Assembly: GCA_020974905.1 (NCBI GenBank)
Contig: CP087563.1
Coordinates: forward strand, 3,658,001 to 3,722,000
DNA length: 64,000 bases
Reading direction: 5' to 3'
Source: Planctomycetes bacterium syqfu
GTDB taxonomy: Bacteria > Planctomycetota > Phycisphaerae > Phycisphaerales > Phycisphaeraceae
Shown piece after piece: positions 13,049 through 22,239 of this stretch. How positions within the stretch are numbered: position 1 is the first letter of the stretch; each line of letters begins with the position of its first letter. Under the pieces are notes generated by a model. The model was not told the origin of the DNA. It saw only the letters and a program-made list of their open reading frames with translations, and made no database searches. The position numbers and the translations under genes are program-made.

Positions 13049-13709
13049 GGGAACTGGGTCGGAGGATTATCTGCTCCCTCACCTGCGACTACTCTCAAAC
13101 CCCTATACGCAGTTCAAACGCTTTGTGAAAAAAGCTGGCCTAGTACCTTGGCCAAAGCTTTGGCAGAACCTTCGTTCCACCCGTGAAACCGAGTTGATGG
13201 AGAACAAGGATTTCTCATTGCAAGCTGTCTGCCAGTGGATTGGCAATTCGCCTGTCGTGGCATTGAAGCATTACGCCCAAGTCCGCGAGCATAAATTTCA
13301 CATCGCAACAGGTAGTGAAGATGAAAAGGCGTTGCAAAAAGCGCTGCAAAATGAGGCTGGCGCGCTGCAAAGCGCTGCATTTCAGATAAAAGAAAAAGAG
13401 TCGCCCAATTTGGACGACTCTCCTATTTCGTTACTCTGCAATCTTTTACAGAGTGTCACACCTGAATACGCTGTAGTCAAAGTGCGTTCCAATGGGCCGT
13501 ACAAGACACGAACAATCGTCAAATTGTTCGAGAAAATTGCAAATTTTCAAAAGCGCGATGCAAAATGCGATGCATATCTTATATTTTCACGTAAATCATT
13601 ACATATAAACGTTTTACGTTATGCAGTCGCCAGCTTTTTCTACGTTTGCCACACTCGTCACAGGTTCGCCCGTGTCGCGTTCCCGCACGCTTGGCAACCA
13701 ATCCCTTAG
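13041..13709 (+). pseudogene. Tyrosine integrase C-terminal fragment
   Basis: From about 13085 the frame encodes HLRLLSNPYTQFKRF, then PWPKLWQNLRSTRETEL and CQWIGNSPVVALKHYAQV. These match the end of phage-type tyrosine recombinases, including the box II arginine region and the tyrosine nucleophile (HYAQV). The N-terminal arm-binding and core domains and the first catalytic arginine are absent. The fragment begins directly at the end of the rep remnant, so a deletion probably fused two genes of one mobile element. The tail after KEKESPNLDD is rich in charged residues and unconserved. No Shine-Dalgarno supports the ATG at 13041. A working recombinase is unlikely. Confidence 0.65.
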
Positions 13710-13961
13710 CCGTCTTTCCAAACGCGGGAGATTGGGCCGTGTGCCAAACTGACAACCAATTCACCGAGGATCGTTTCCAGAAGCAACATGCTATTCTCAA
13801 CTGGAAACGCTCTCTGCAGCCTTGGATTGCCAGCAGTGGTGAATTATAGCATATCTACCATACACGACAAGGTTTGAATCGAAGGTTCAACACAGAATCC
13901 CGCAATGCAAACCGCCAGCTTCTATGTTCAACCCATAGGTTCTTTGAGGTATACTACCGAT
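13710..13961. other. Short intergenic gap
   Basis: No convincing gene, tRNA or repeat is seen between the integrase remnant and the toxin-antitoxin pair. Confidence 0.5.
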
Positions 13962-14261
13962 ATGGAATTACCCATCGTAATCAACCAAGCAGCCATCAAA
14001 ACCATCTGCACACATTACGGTGTTCAGAAGCTATCGTTATTCGGTTCGGCCATTCATGGTGATTTCGGACCGGACAGCGACGTGGACCTGCTGGTTGAAT
14101 TTCAGCCAGATCAACAAGTCGGCTATTTCCGGCTCACCGAATTGCAGCTTGCACTTGAGGATGTAATCGGTCGGAAGGTTGATCTGCGAACGCCGGGGGA
14201 ACTGAGCCGCTACTTCCGCGAGCAAGTCATGCAGGAGGCAGTCATCCAATATGCTGCCTGA
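13962..14261 (+). CDS. mntA: MNT-type nucleotidyltransferase antitoxin (MntA-like)
   Basis: This 99-residue protein is a minimal nucleotidyltransferase. The signature GSAIHGDFGPDSDVDLLVEF gives the GSxxxG...DxD catalytic metal-binding motif at about residues 25-44. In the characterised family, MntA neutralises its partner HepT by transferring AMP groups to a tyrosine near the HEPN active site. The start at 13962 (MELPIV) is preferred over an upstream ATG at 13905, because it gives the usual family length. The gene overlaps the next one by 11 nt in the classic antitoxin-toxin order. The pair sits between an integrase remnant and a transposase, as expected for a mobile stability module. Confidence 0.9.
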   Translation: MELPIVINQAAIKTICTHYGVQKLSLFGSAIHGDFGPDSDVDLLVEFQPDQQVGYFRLTELQLALEDVIGRKVDLRTPGELSRYFREQVMQEAVIQYAA

Positions 14262-14586
14262 GCAAGATCGCATCCGAATCCAACATATGCTTGATGCTAC
14301 CAAACAGGCGATGGCGTTTGCTGATGGGCTTAGCCAGCAGGAACTCGTCAACGACTTGAAGACCACCTTCGCGTTGGTCAAGTGTATTGAGATCATTGGC
14401 GAAGCAGCAACCCACGTTTCCGACGAAACCCAGCAATCCCTTCCTGGTGTGCCGTGGCGAATTGCCAAAGCGATGCGGAACCGTTTGGTTCACGTTTACT
14501 TCGATGTGGACATCAACATCCTCTGGTCAACTGTCGCCAACGATTTGCCCGGCCTTGTCATCGTGCTTGAAAAAGCATTGGCATAA
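14251..14586 (+). CDS. hepT: HEPN-family RNase toxin (HepT/DUF86-like)
   Basis: This 111-residue all-alpha HEPN protein carries RNRLVHVY at about residues 76-83, which fits the R-X4-H-X-Y motif of HepT toxins. R and H form the ribonuclease site and Y is the residue AMPylated by MntA in studied homologues. A GGAGG lies 12 nt before the ATG, inside the end of mntA, so translation is probably coupled. It should act in the cytoplasm as a growth-arresting RNase when MntA is lost. It appears intact. Confidence 0.88.
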   Translation: MLPEQDRIRIQHMLDATKQAMAFADGLSQQELVNDLKTTFALVKCIEIIGEAATHVSDETQQSLPGVPWRIAKAMRNRLVHVYFDVDINILWSTVANDLPGLVIVLEKALA

Positions 14587-14640
14587 ACACGCCAGCAATC
14601 ATCAACTGTCCAATCACGCCTCTACTCCCGGGGGACTTTC

Positions 14641-15885
14641 ATGCCTTGGTTTACCAGTACGTCGACTTTGAAGATTATTGATTCCGTGGCCATCGTCATT
14701 GCACAAGCTTACCAGTCAGCACGATGCCGGTTGTCATCCAATGCTTCTTCGACACTGCGACTGATCATGGAACGGGATGAATTGCTGACCGAAGTTGAAT
14801 GGCTCAAACGCGAACTCGAAATTCTGCGTGGGCAACGGGCGAATTTGCTTCCCAGAAAACGGCCTGAGTATTCGGTGGAACAACGCTTGGCCATCTTGCA
14901 ATTGATGCGGCAGCGGGGTTGGAGTATTGCCATCGTTTGTAAGCGATTTGTGCTTCATCCGCAATCGATACGCAAATGGATTCGCGTGGCTGAGAAAGGT
15001 GATTCGTCAGGCGCATTGTTTCCCAAGGTGCGATGGAATCGGATTGATGATGCTGTGCGGTGGGCAGTACATGAGTTGCGTCGGCTTTGCCCTGAACCAG
15101 AAATGGGCACGCGAACTATCGCACGGCATTTGATTCGTGCAGGCATTCAGATCAGTCGGCGATCTGTGCAACGGATATTGTGTGAAGAAAAACCACCGTC
15201 ACCGAAGAAAGCCAGGAAAAGCAGGCCACCAATGAATCCACCGGTTGGTGCTGAACCACACGGTTTACTGACACCGGGCAATCGCAACGATGTTTGGCAC
15301 ATGGATATGATGAGCCTGAAAGTACTGTGGATTCATTACACGGTTGCTGCGATTCTGGATGGTGAGACGCGGCGATTGTTGTGCCTGCATGTTTACAGGA
15401 AAAGGCCCAACACGCAGCAGTTACTTCGACTCGTTGGTAAGACTTCAACACAATACGGAACGCCCCGGCGTTTGATCACTGACCATGGCAGCGAATTTCA
15501 AAAGCAGTTCAAGGAAGGCTTGAATGAACTGAGCATTAAACACATTCGAGGCCCTGTTCGCACGCCTTGCTTTAACGGGAAGATCGAACGCTTCTTTCGA
15601 ACCCTACGAATCTGGCAACGCTCAACATGGTTACTGCCCAACCAACCGAATTTGCAGAAGCGACTGGATTGCTTCCAACTTTGGTATAACCAGAAACGGT
15701 ACCATCAATCGCTTTGCGGCTTGACGCCCGATGAAGCGTGGGACGGTTTTGAACCCGATGAACCAATCCCAATCCAGTCAGCAGATTGGCCTTCCCATCC
15801 TCATATCCGCATTCAACGCAACCGATTCAAAGATGACGCACATTTGCCTGTGATCAAAATCACAGTCACACGTCAAGCTGCTTGA
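14641..15885 (+). CDS. DDE integrase-core transposase
   Basis: The 414-residue protein has an N-terminal HTH (YSVEQRLAILQLMRQRGWS... VLHPQSIRKWI) and a second HTH region (MGTRTIARHLIRAGIQISRRSVQRIL). An RNase H-like integrase core follows, with catalytic residues in WHMDMMSL (D), LITDHGSEF (D) and FNGKIERFFRTLRIW (E). The layout resembles IS3/IS481-type orfs and many free-standing planctomycete integrase-core proteins. I could not find convincing terminal inverted repeats or a target duplication, so the element ends are not defined. Its right side (15886-16070) leads straight into the truncated cysK, so element movement may have caused that break. It appears intact. Confidence 0.85.
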   Translation: MPWFTSTSTLKIIDSVAIVIAQAYQSARCRLSSNASSTLRLIMERDELLTEVEWLKRELEILRGQRANLLPRKRPEYSVEQRLAILQLMRQRGWSIAIVCKRFVLHPQSIRKWIRVAEKGDSSGALFPKVRWNRIDDAVRWAVHELRRLCPEPEMGTRTIARHLIRAGIQISRRSVQRILCEEKPPSPKKARKSRPPMNPPVGAEPHGLLTPGNRNDVWHMDMMSLKVLWIHYTVAAILDGETRRLLCLHVYRKRPNTQQLLRLVGKTSTQYGTPRRLITDHGSEFQKQFKEGLNELSIKHIRGPVRTPCFNGKIERFFRTLRIWQRSTWLLPNQPNLQKRLDCFQLWYNQKRYHQSLCGLTPDEAWDGFEPDEPIPIQSADWPSHPHIRIQRNRFKDDAHLPVIKITVTRQAA

Positions 15886-16015
15886 ATGTAACCCACAACC
15901 GATATTGACTTGCCAAAGAACAATGCGTTTTTGCGCGATCAATACGCGCTATCTGTAAATTTCAGTGCTATGATCAAGTGCCAGAGGTTTTGTTCAGCGA
16001 GCAAAATCCGAACAG

Positions 16016-16726
16016 TTATCGAGTGATATTCTTTTGCGCCGCTACACCGTTAAGCGTCTGACGGATCACCGGTGAATCTTCTGGCTCGACCGCGATCGCT
16101 ACGAAATCTTCCCGGCCTCGACCACGGAAGTGGCGCGTTACACCGGTGATCGTTCCGCCCGTACCTACGCCGGCGACGATCATGTCCACCTTGCCAGCAG
16201 TGTCATTCCATATTTCCGCGCCGGTTGTCTGTTCGTGAATATCGGGGTTGGCCGGATTGTCGAACTGCTGGGGCATCCATGCGTTGTCGGTACGCGTGAC
16301 GAGTTCGCCCGCCTTGCCGATCGCACCTTTCATGCCCTCCGACGCCGGGGTGAGAACCAGATCGGCCCCGAGTGCTCGCAACAGGCCGCGACGCTCCATG
16401 CTCATCGAATCGGGCATCGTCAGTGTCAGCTTGTAGCCTTTGGCCGCGCACACGAATGCCAGCGCGATGCCCGTGTTCCCGCTGGTCGGCTCGATGATGT
16501 GCGTGTCCTTGTTGATCGTGCCCGTCTGCTCGGCGGCCTCGATCATCGCCCGCCCGATGCGGTCCTTCACGCTCGCCATCGGGTTGAAGTACTCGCACTT
16601 GACCAGCACCGTCGCGCCCTCGGGCACCACACGGTTGAGCTTCACGAGCGGCGTGTTGTACGTCGTCTGGATCATGTTCGCGTATGTTTTGCCGTGCAGC
16701 AGTGTCGTTCCAGGTGCTTCGGTCAT
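16016..16726 (-). pseudogene. cysK: Cysteine synthase A, C-terminally truncated
   Basis: The protein matches O-acetylserine sulfhydrylase. The PLP lysine is in [11 protein letters not shown] (K54), the substrate loop is TSGNTG (81-86), and the phosphate-binding GTGGT is at 188-192. It follows the family up to VEPEDSPVI and then switches to an unrelated tail, [15 protein letters not shown], and stops at 236 residues. The family is about 300-320 residues, so the last quarter, including C-terminal parts of the PLP-binding fold, is lost. The junction at about 16070 coincides with the change from GC-rich sequence (right) to moderate GC (left). The enzyme is probably inactive. It makes cysteine from O-acetylserine and sulfide when complete. 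Confidence 0.85.
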
Positions 16727-16951
16727 GCTGGTGGTCCTTCATGTTCAGTCGTTGTCGATCCGGCGTGAGAGTCCTGATTGCGGTTGTACTCGGCGTCACC
16801 GTCCACTTTGAGTGCCAATACACTGCTTAGCTTGTGCATCAACCCAATACAGCGTGTCGCGCACGTTCCGTTTAACACCCTACATGTGCTGAGACGGATG
16901 AACTCCAACAAACGTTACGCATGTGGGTGCGACTTTATCAGATTTGCCCAT

Positions 16952-17467
16952 TCAGGGCCAGCCATCGAGGCCGTGAGCGTGGCTGTAGGCCTTCCACGCC
17001 CAGGCCGCGAGCGCCCAAATCACCAATATCATCAGGACAAAGGGCGGATAGACGCGGTAGCGTAAGTGGCTGTACACAGGCTGTCCCGTAAGAGCAACGA
17101 ACACGCCGCTCGTCGCCGTCACCATGGTGAGCAGGGCCAGAACAAAGCCCATCGGTTGAACGTAGAAGCTTGCCACAAGGTTGCCCCGCACGAACCATGC
17201 AAAACTTGTCGTCATGCCGCAATCAGGACCTGGGATGCCCGTGGTCCGGTAGAACGAACAAGGCGAGAGGCCGAGTTGGAGGTGCGTTTCGACGCCCTTC
17301 CGCGCGGGGGTGATGCTCGCTGCCGTTACGAGAACCATCAGGCAACCCAACGCAAGGACCAACGCAATGAGTCTTCCGCGAAAACTCAGCCGAGGGCTTG
17401 CGCCGTCATTGCCAAACGGCATGCCTGACGCACCATTCTTGTCCAGTCGTCCACGGGTTGAGTCCAT
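16952..17467 (-). CDS. DUF2752 membrane protein
   Basis: This 171-residue protein has about three hydrophobic segments (LIALVLALGCLMVLVTAA, FVLALLTMVTATSGVFVAL, PPFVLMILVIWALAAWAW). The motif CSFYRTTGIPGPDCGMTTSF is the cysteine-containing signature of DUF2752 proteins of unknown function. It lies 37 bp downstream of the P-type ATPase stop in the same direction and shares its high GC, so the two may be co-transcribed. No biochemical role is known for the family. The start codon is uncertain, since the first 25 residues look unconserved. Confidence 0.75.
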   Translation of the reverse strand: MDSTRGRLDKNGASGMPFGNDGASPRLSFRGRLIALVLALGCLMVLVTAASITPARKGVETHLQLGLSPCSFYRTTGIPGPDCGMTTSFAWFVRGNLVASFYVQPMGFVLALLTMVTATSGVFVALTGQPVYSHLRYRVYPPFVLMILVIWALAAWAWKAYSHAHGLDGWP

Positions 17468-17504
17468 GATCGGCTCACGGTATCTGATTGATGACGGATG
17501 GACT

Positions 17505-19667
17505 TCAGTCCCGAAGCAACCGCAGGGCGTTGAACACGACCAGCAACGTCGCGCCGGTGTCGGCGGCGATGGCCATCCACAGCGACGCCAAACCGACAGC
17601 AGCCAGCACGATGAACAGGAACTTCAAGCCCAGGGCGAAGGCGATGTTGGTCTTGATGTTTCGTAACGTGCGGCGGGAATGCCGGATGAGCCAGGAGACC
17701 TTCAGCAGGTCGTCCGACATCAGGGCGATGTCGGCGGTTTCGATGGCGGCGTCGGTGCCCATGCCACCCATGGCGATACCGATGTTCGCCGCCGCCAGGG
17801 CGGGGGCATCGTTGATGCCATCGCCCACCATCGCCACATGGCCGTGCTCAGCGACGAGCGCTTCGACGGCCTTGACCTTGTCTTCGGGAAGCAGTTGTGC
17901 GCGATACTCATCCACACCCGTGGCGGCGGTGACCGCCTTAGCCGTCCCTTCGTTGTCGCCGGTGAGCATGACCACCCTGCGTATGCCGGCGGCTCGGAGC
18001 AAACGCACAGCCTCGGGGGCATCATCGCGGACGCGATCGGCGATGCTGATCAGGCCGCAGACGTGCTGGTCATTGCCAATCGCCACGACGGTATGGCCGT
18101 CATCCTCCAACGCGACGGCCCGGTCGTGGACTTGCGGCGTCTCTTGGCCTCGGTCGTGCATCATGCGATGGCTGCCGATCCAGAAGAGTCGGCCATCAAT
18201 CTCGCCTTCGCCTCCCTTGCCCCGGATGGCGCGATAGCTCTGGGCGGGCTCAATTGAGACAGACTGGCCTTCGGCTTTCCTCAGGACCGCCCGCGCCAGC
18301 GGGTGTTCGCTGTGCGCTTCCAGTGCCGCCGCCCGCGCCAGCAGTTCTTCTGGGGTATGGCCGTTCAGCGGCACGACTTGCTGGACCTCCGGTTGGCCGT
18401 GGGTCAGCGTGCCTGTCTTGTCCATCGCCAGCACACGCAGGCGTCCGGCGGCTTCCATGTAGACTCCGCCCTTGACCAGGACGCCGTGGCGCGCCGCCGA
18501 GGTCAGCGCTGAGACGATGCTGACCGGCGTGGAGATCACCAAGGCGCAGGGGCAGGCAATCACCAGGATGACCAAGCCACGATAGCCCCACAGGGACCAC
18601 GCACCCAGCCCCAGCACAGGCGGCAGGACCGCCAGCGCCACCGCCAGCAGCATCATCGCCGGCGTATACCAGCGGGCAAATCCGTCGACCCATTGTTGTG
18701 CCGGAGCGCGGCGCGACTGGGCTTCCTGCACCATGTGAATAATGCGTGCCAGCGTCGTATCGTTCGCCGTCTTGGTCGAACGAAACTCCATCGCCCCGTC
18801 TTCGTTGATGGTCCCGGCAAACACCTCATCGCCCGGTGACTTGGGGACCGGCATGGATTCACCGGTGATGGCAGCCTGATTGACGGTGGATTCGCCCTTG
18901 GTGACCAGGCCGTCCAAGGGAATCTTCTCGCCTGGCCGAACTAGGACGGTCACGCCTACCGGGACATCTTCGACGGGCTTTTCCATGATGTCGCCGTCAT
19001 GCGGGCATACATACCGGGCCTGTGTGGGTGACAGGTCCAGCAGTGCCCCGATGGCGTTGCGGGCGCGCTCGACGCTCCAATGCTCCAGCAGCAGCGACAC
19101 CGCAAAGAGAAACGCCACCGTCGCCGCCTCGAACCACTCGCCGATCAGGAGCGCGCCAATGACGGCGATGACCATCAGCAGATTCATGTCCGGCTGCAAT
19201 CGTCGGGCCGACTGGATCGCCTTGGGCGCGACGAACCACGCCCCCGTCGCGACGGAGGCGACGTACAAGAGGATCGATATCAAGGGGTAAGCGTGCGATG
19301 GCTCGTGCCCGCCGGTCAAAGCGTCCATCATGCTGCCGTGGATGAATCCGTGCGTGACGAAGCCGGTGGCGAGAAAGCCGCCACTCAAAGCGGTCAGGAT
19401 GAGCCGGCCATGACGTGACCAGAAGCTCTCTGGTGTCACGGCGTTTCGTTGTGCCCAAGGCACGGCCTTCATGCCGGTGGCATTAACGGCCGAGACGATC
19501 ACGTCCGACGTGACGACCTCAGGGTCGAACTCAACGGACATCCGACCGTTGACCACATCGAATGACAGGTTGCCCACGCCGTCCCGCCGGCCGACCTCTC
19601 GTTGAAGGATGGCGACCTCCTCCGAGCAGTCCAGGCCGTGTATCTTGTAGTCCGTTCGCTGTGACAT
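17505..19667 (-). CDS. Heavy-metal P1B-type ATPase (Zn/Cd/Pb exporter)
   Basis: This is a 720-residue P-type pump. An N-terminal HMA-like domain carries GLDCSEE instead of the usual CxxC. Membrane helices flank the actuator motif ITGESMPV. IACPCALVISTP supplies the CPC metal site, DKTGTLTHG the phosphorylated aspartate, SEHPLARAV the HP nucleotide motif, and GDGINDAPALA the hinge. In the last helices, LGLKFLFI and AADTGATLLVVFNALRLL carry the Lys and Asp typical of ZntA-like Zn2+/Cd2+/Pb2+ exporters, so this specificity is inferred. The protein should sit in the inner membrane and expel metal from the cytoplasm. It looks complete. It is GC-rich, unlike the flanking islands, and sits downstream of the chimeric ABC ATPase gene. 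Confidence 0.93.
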   Translation of the reverse strand: MSQRTDYKIHGLDCSEEVAILQREVGRRDGVGNLSFDVVNGRMSVEFDPEVVTSDVIVSAVNATGMKAVPWAQRNAVTPESFWSRHGRLILTALSGGFLATGFVTHGFIHGSMMDALTGGHEPSHAYPLISILLYVASVATGAWFVAPKAIQSARRLQPDMNLLMVIAVIGALLIGEWFEAATVAFLFAVSLLLEHWSVERARNAIGALLDLSPTQARYVCPHDGDIMEKPVEDVPVGVTVLVRPGEKIPLDGLVTKGESTVNQAAITGESMPVPKSPGDEVFAGTINEDGAMEFRSTKTANDTTLARIIHMVQEAQSRRAPAQQWVDGFARWYTPAMMLLAVALAVLPPVLGLGAWSLWGYRGLVILVIACPCALVISTPVSIVSALTSAARHGVLVKGGVYMEAAGRLRVLAMDKTGTLTHGQPEVQQVVPLNGHTPEELLARAAALEAHSEHPLARAVLRKAEGQSVSIEPAQSYRAIRGKGGEGEIDGRLFWIGSHRMMHDRGQETPQVHDRAVALEDDGHTVVAIGNDQHVCGLISIADRVRDDAPEAVRLLRAAGIRRVVMLTGDNEGTAKAVTAATGVDEYRAQLLPEDKVKAVEALVAEHGHVAMVGDGINDAPALAAANIGIAMGGMGTDAAIETADIALMSDDLLKVSWLIRHSRRTLRNIKTNIAFALGLKFLFIVLAAVGLASLWMAIAADTGATLLVVFNALRLLRD

Positions 19668-19806
19668 GCATTACACCTCGATTGTTGTTCGCAACTCGCC
19701 GCGCGTACATTGACCAAAGCATCTGGTCGAAACACGGCCAGACGCGGTCGTCATGGCGGCACAACATCGTATGGCTCGTGCGCCATCAGCCCAAGCATCC
19801 GAGTCG

Positions 19807-20766
19807 TCATCGACTGCAACCGGCGAGGCGTGCCGCGTGCGGCGCAGAAGCCGAACCATCCGAGCAACACTCTTCGACAATCTGCCCGTGTCGCAGGCGA
19901 ACGATGCGTTGAGCCAGACCGCCCAGGTCCGGATCGTGTGTGGCGACCACGAGCGTCCGCCCCTCGCGATGCAGCCGCTGGAAGATATCCACGACCCGAT
20001 CGGCGTTGCTCTCGTCAAGATTCCCCGTCGGTTCATCGGCGAGGATGATCTTCGGATCGTTGATCAACGCTCGCGCAATGCAGACCCGCTGCTGTTCGCC
20101 GCCGGACAGTTGCGACGGCAGGTGATCGGCGCGGTCGGCCATCTGAACACGCTCCAAAGCGTGCCTCGCCTCGTCTTGGTCCACCATTGAATGATAGTAT
20201 TGAGCGAGCATGACATTCTCGACGGCCGTCAGATAACTGACTAGGTGGAACTGCTGGAAGATCAAGCCGATGTTCTCCCGTCGAAAGGTCGCGGCTTCAT
20301 CGACATCAAGCTGCGAGAGGTCTTGGCCCACGACGTGAACGCGGCCGTCGGTCGGTCGATCCAGCCCGTCCAGCAGGTTCAGCAACGTGGTCTTGCCCGA
20401 GCCGGACGGTCCCATGAGGGCGATCCATTCACCGAGACCGATGGTCAGGTCGATCAGGTAGATCGGAGTGAGTAGATCAAGCGTGCTGGCATCAAACTGC
20501 TCTTGTTCCCGCTCGGGACGAGGCATCCACTCCAGAATGGCGAGCGGAAGATCAACGCAATCATCCGACGCCGAGGCGACGAACTGACCATCTGACTCCG
20601 TGGTTCGAATCCCCACGTCGTCGCATCCATCGACCGGATGCGCCGGCTCAATCGCCGCATGGCCGTCCGGACCAATACACAGCACGTTGCCGGCGGCGGG
20701 CAACACCATCGCCGCGATCAGCAGCATGACCGTGAGAAATGACCGTGATGTGGCGACAGACGACAT
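19807..20766 (-). CDS. Chimeric protein: secreted-protein N-terminus fused to a LolD-type ABC ATPase
   Basis: From the ATG at 20766 the first about 95 residues begin with a signal peptide (RSFLTVMLLIAAMVLPAAG), followed by VLCIGPDGHAAIEPAH and further Cys residues, like small exported planctomycete proteins. At about YLIDLTIGLGEW the sequence becomes an ABC ATPase of the MacB/LolD class: Walker A GPSGSGKTT, Q-loop FQQFH, signature LSGGEQQRV, Walker B IILADEPT and H-loop ATHD. The ATPase lacks its own first beta-strands. An export signal on a cytoplasmic ATPase makes no sense, so the fusion probably arose by deletion or recombination, and the product is unlikely to function normally. No permease gene is adjacent. 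An in-frame extension to 21039 exists but has no support. Confidence 0.7.
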   Translation of the reverse strand: MSSVATSRSFLTVMLLIAAMVLPAAGNVLCIGPDGHAAIEPAHPVDGCDDVGIRTTESDGQFVASASDDCVDLPLAILEWMPRPEREQEQFDASTLDLLTPIYLIDLTIGLGEWIALMGPSGSGKTTLLNLLDGLDRPTDGRVHVVGQDLSQLDVDEAATFRRENIGLIFQQFHLVSYLTAVENVMLAQYYHSMVDQDEARHALERVQMADRADHLPSQLSGGEQQRVCIARALINDPKIILADEPTGNLDESNADRVVDIFQRLHREGRTLVVATHDPDLGGLAQRIVRLRHGQIVEECCSDGSASAPHAARLAGCSR

Positions 20767-20991
20767 CAGGCGAAATTGTAGCCGCGATCTTTGGCCTGGA
20801 CAAATCCCGCATTGTGGACTGGTTTGTCTGTTGCTCGAGGGATGACCAGCCGGATGTCGCCACAGGTCGCGAATAAATTGCAAATTTTGACCGGGCGTGC
20901 ACCACAAAAAAAGCATACCGGCCTTGTCGAACACGGTTGCGCACACACTATTGCGATTTCCGCTCGAATTCCGAGCGGCCCCACGGTTAAC

Positions 20992-21027
20992 GGAAAACGC
21001 CGATGCAACAACGCATCGGCGTTTTCC
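20992..21027. terminator. Perfect 15-bp hairpin, probable bidirectional terminator
   Basis: GGAAAACGCCGATGC (20992-21006), loop AACAAC, GCATCGGCGTTTTCC (21013-21027), followed by TTTTC on the plus strand. The A/T tracts inside the stem are typical of bidirectional intrinsic terminators. No complete gene now ends at it, so it may be a leftover from a lost neighbour. Confidence 0.75.
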
Positions 21028-21585
21028 TTTTCTATACACTGTCGCAACAGAAGTTATAACACCGCCCTATTTCGACCTTGTCTCTGGTGTCTCTAACCTG
21101 ATAAACAGCATTTTGGGGTTGTGACCACTCCTGAGCGATTTTTGCTCGAAATGTCTCCCAACCTAGGCCAGAGACATAGGCACGGGTTATGAGAGGGTTT
21201 TGATTACATAGATGGTTACGGTATGCAGTTTTATCACTGGTTCCTGACTTATAGTACACATACTCATTTCAACGTTTATTACTATCCGAATGCAACAATG
21301 TTGACGGGCTTGCATATGAACTTCAAACGGGTGCATTGTCTCTGGAAGCAGGAACACATGCAGGTGCCTAAAAAAGAGCGTTAAAGGCAGCTTTTGCCAG
21401 ACACTTCCATTATTATTTGTATCCGTCATAAACCGACGCGTCCCGATCATGTGTGTGGTTATGACTTCGTGACGTATCACGCGGAGTATTCGATTCTTTC
21501 ACAATAACTAGTACAAAGATCGAGAGGGGATCAAAGTGACCTTCGATACATGGTCAATTACTAATTTCTACGAAAGATCCGTTCA
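21028..21585. other. Gene-free stretch between GC-rich segment and PEP-enzyme fragment
   Basis: About 560 bp with only short, unconserved-looking frames. It marks the passage from the GC-rich metal-pump segment to AT-richer DNA. No RNA gene or clear repeat was recognised. Confidence 0.5.
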
Positions 21586-22209
21586 TCATAAAGTAGCATC
21601 AAAAGCTTCCCGCCAATACTTCGTTAATAATGCCGCACAAGACAATGACTGCACACCCAACCCTAATAATTGTTTGGCTATAGTAAAGCTAGGTCGCAAG
21701 TCTAACCCGAGAGTATATGGTATATTAGCATCGGAGCAAGCATCAACCACACTCGCAATCAAGTCTTCAACAGGACCTACAATCCGATCACTTGGCAACC
21801 GCTCCTCATTCGGCAAATCCCGATTCCAAGCCATAGTGTATTGTGTTAAATCGTTTAAACCAATCTGTACATACTCAACAACCTCCAACAACTCATCAAT
21901 TCGTATAGCTGCAGCAGGCGTTTCTACTGTAACACCTATGCGCATAGCATTCTTCCCCCATCTTTTTCGTATTCGTCGAATTTCTGCTGCGCTCGTTACC
22001 ATAGGAAATACTACGATAAATTGTGTTAGGTCAACATTTTTGAACGTGTTCAAAATACTTTTGTGCCAAATATCATCGGCTTCTAGCATACGGATTCCTC
22101 TAGCCCCAAGGTAATCATGTACACTACTATCTATTTCACCAACTTGACAATTTAGCAATTCTGACTCGCACACACGCACAGGAACTGGGAGTAAATTAGG
22201 CATAGTCAT
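21586..22209 (-). CDS. Partial PEP-utilising enzyme (PtsI/PPDK C-terminal barrel-like)
   Basis: The 207-residue product matches the C-terminal PEP-binding barrel of enzyme I and PPDK-type proteins: LGARGIRM, VVFPMVTSAAEIRRI, IGVTVETPAAAIRIDEL, then VQIGLNDLTQYTMAWNRD. The position of the catalytic cysteine (GMCGE in enzyme I) reads YTLGLDL, so the residue is missing. The swivelling phospho-histidine and N-terminal domains are also absent. The ATG at 22209 follows GGAAAG and is chosen over a TTG at 22224. Either it is a broken gene, or a stand-alone domain with a different role. It ends 30 bp from the serine recombinase remnant on the other strand. Confidence 0.6.
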   Translation of the reverse strand: MTMPNLLPVPVRVCESELLNCQVGEIDSSVHDYLGARGIRMLEADDIWHKSILNTFKNVDLTQFIVVFPMVTSAAEIRRIRKRWGKNAMRIGVTVETPAAAIRIDELLEVVEYVQIGLNDLTQYTMAWNRDLPNEERLPSDRIVGPVEDLIASVVDACSDANIPYTLGLDLRPSFTIAKQLLGLGVQSLSCAALLTKYWREAFDATL

Positions 22210-22239
22210 GATCTTTCCAATCAAGGAATCTGTACTATC

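Noticed and set aside
14600-16015. Terminal inverted repeats and target duplication for the DDE transposase
   Set aside because: I compared the flanks by eye and found no convincing matching ends, so no insertion-sequence boundary is given.
16130-19735. Long plus-strand frames in the GC-rich segment (for example 16130-16768 and 17488-18237)
   Set aside because: High GC removes stop codons. These are antisense to cysK and the P-type ATPase, whose catalytic motifs are clear.
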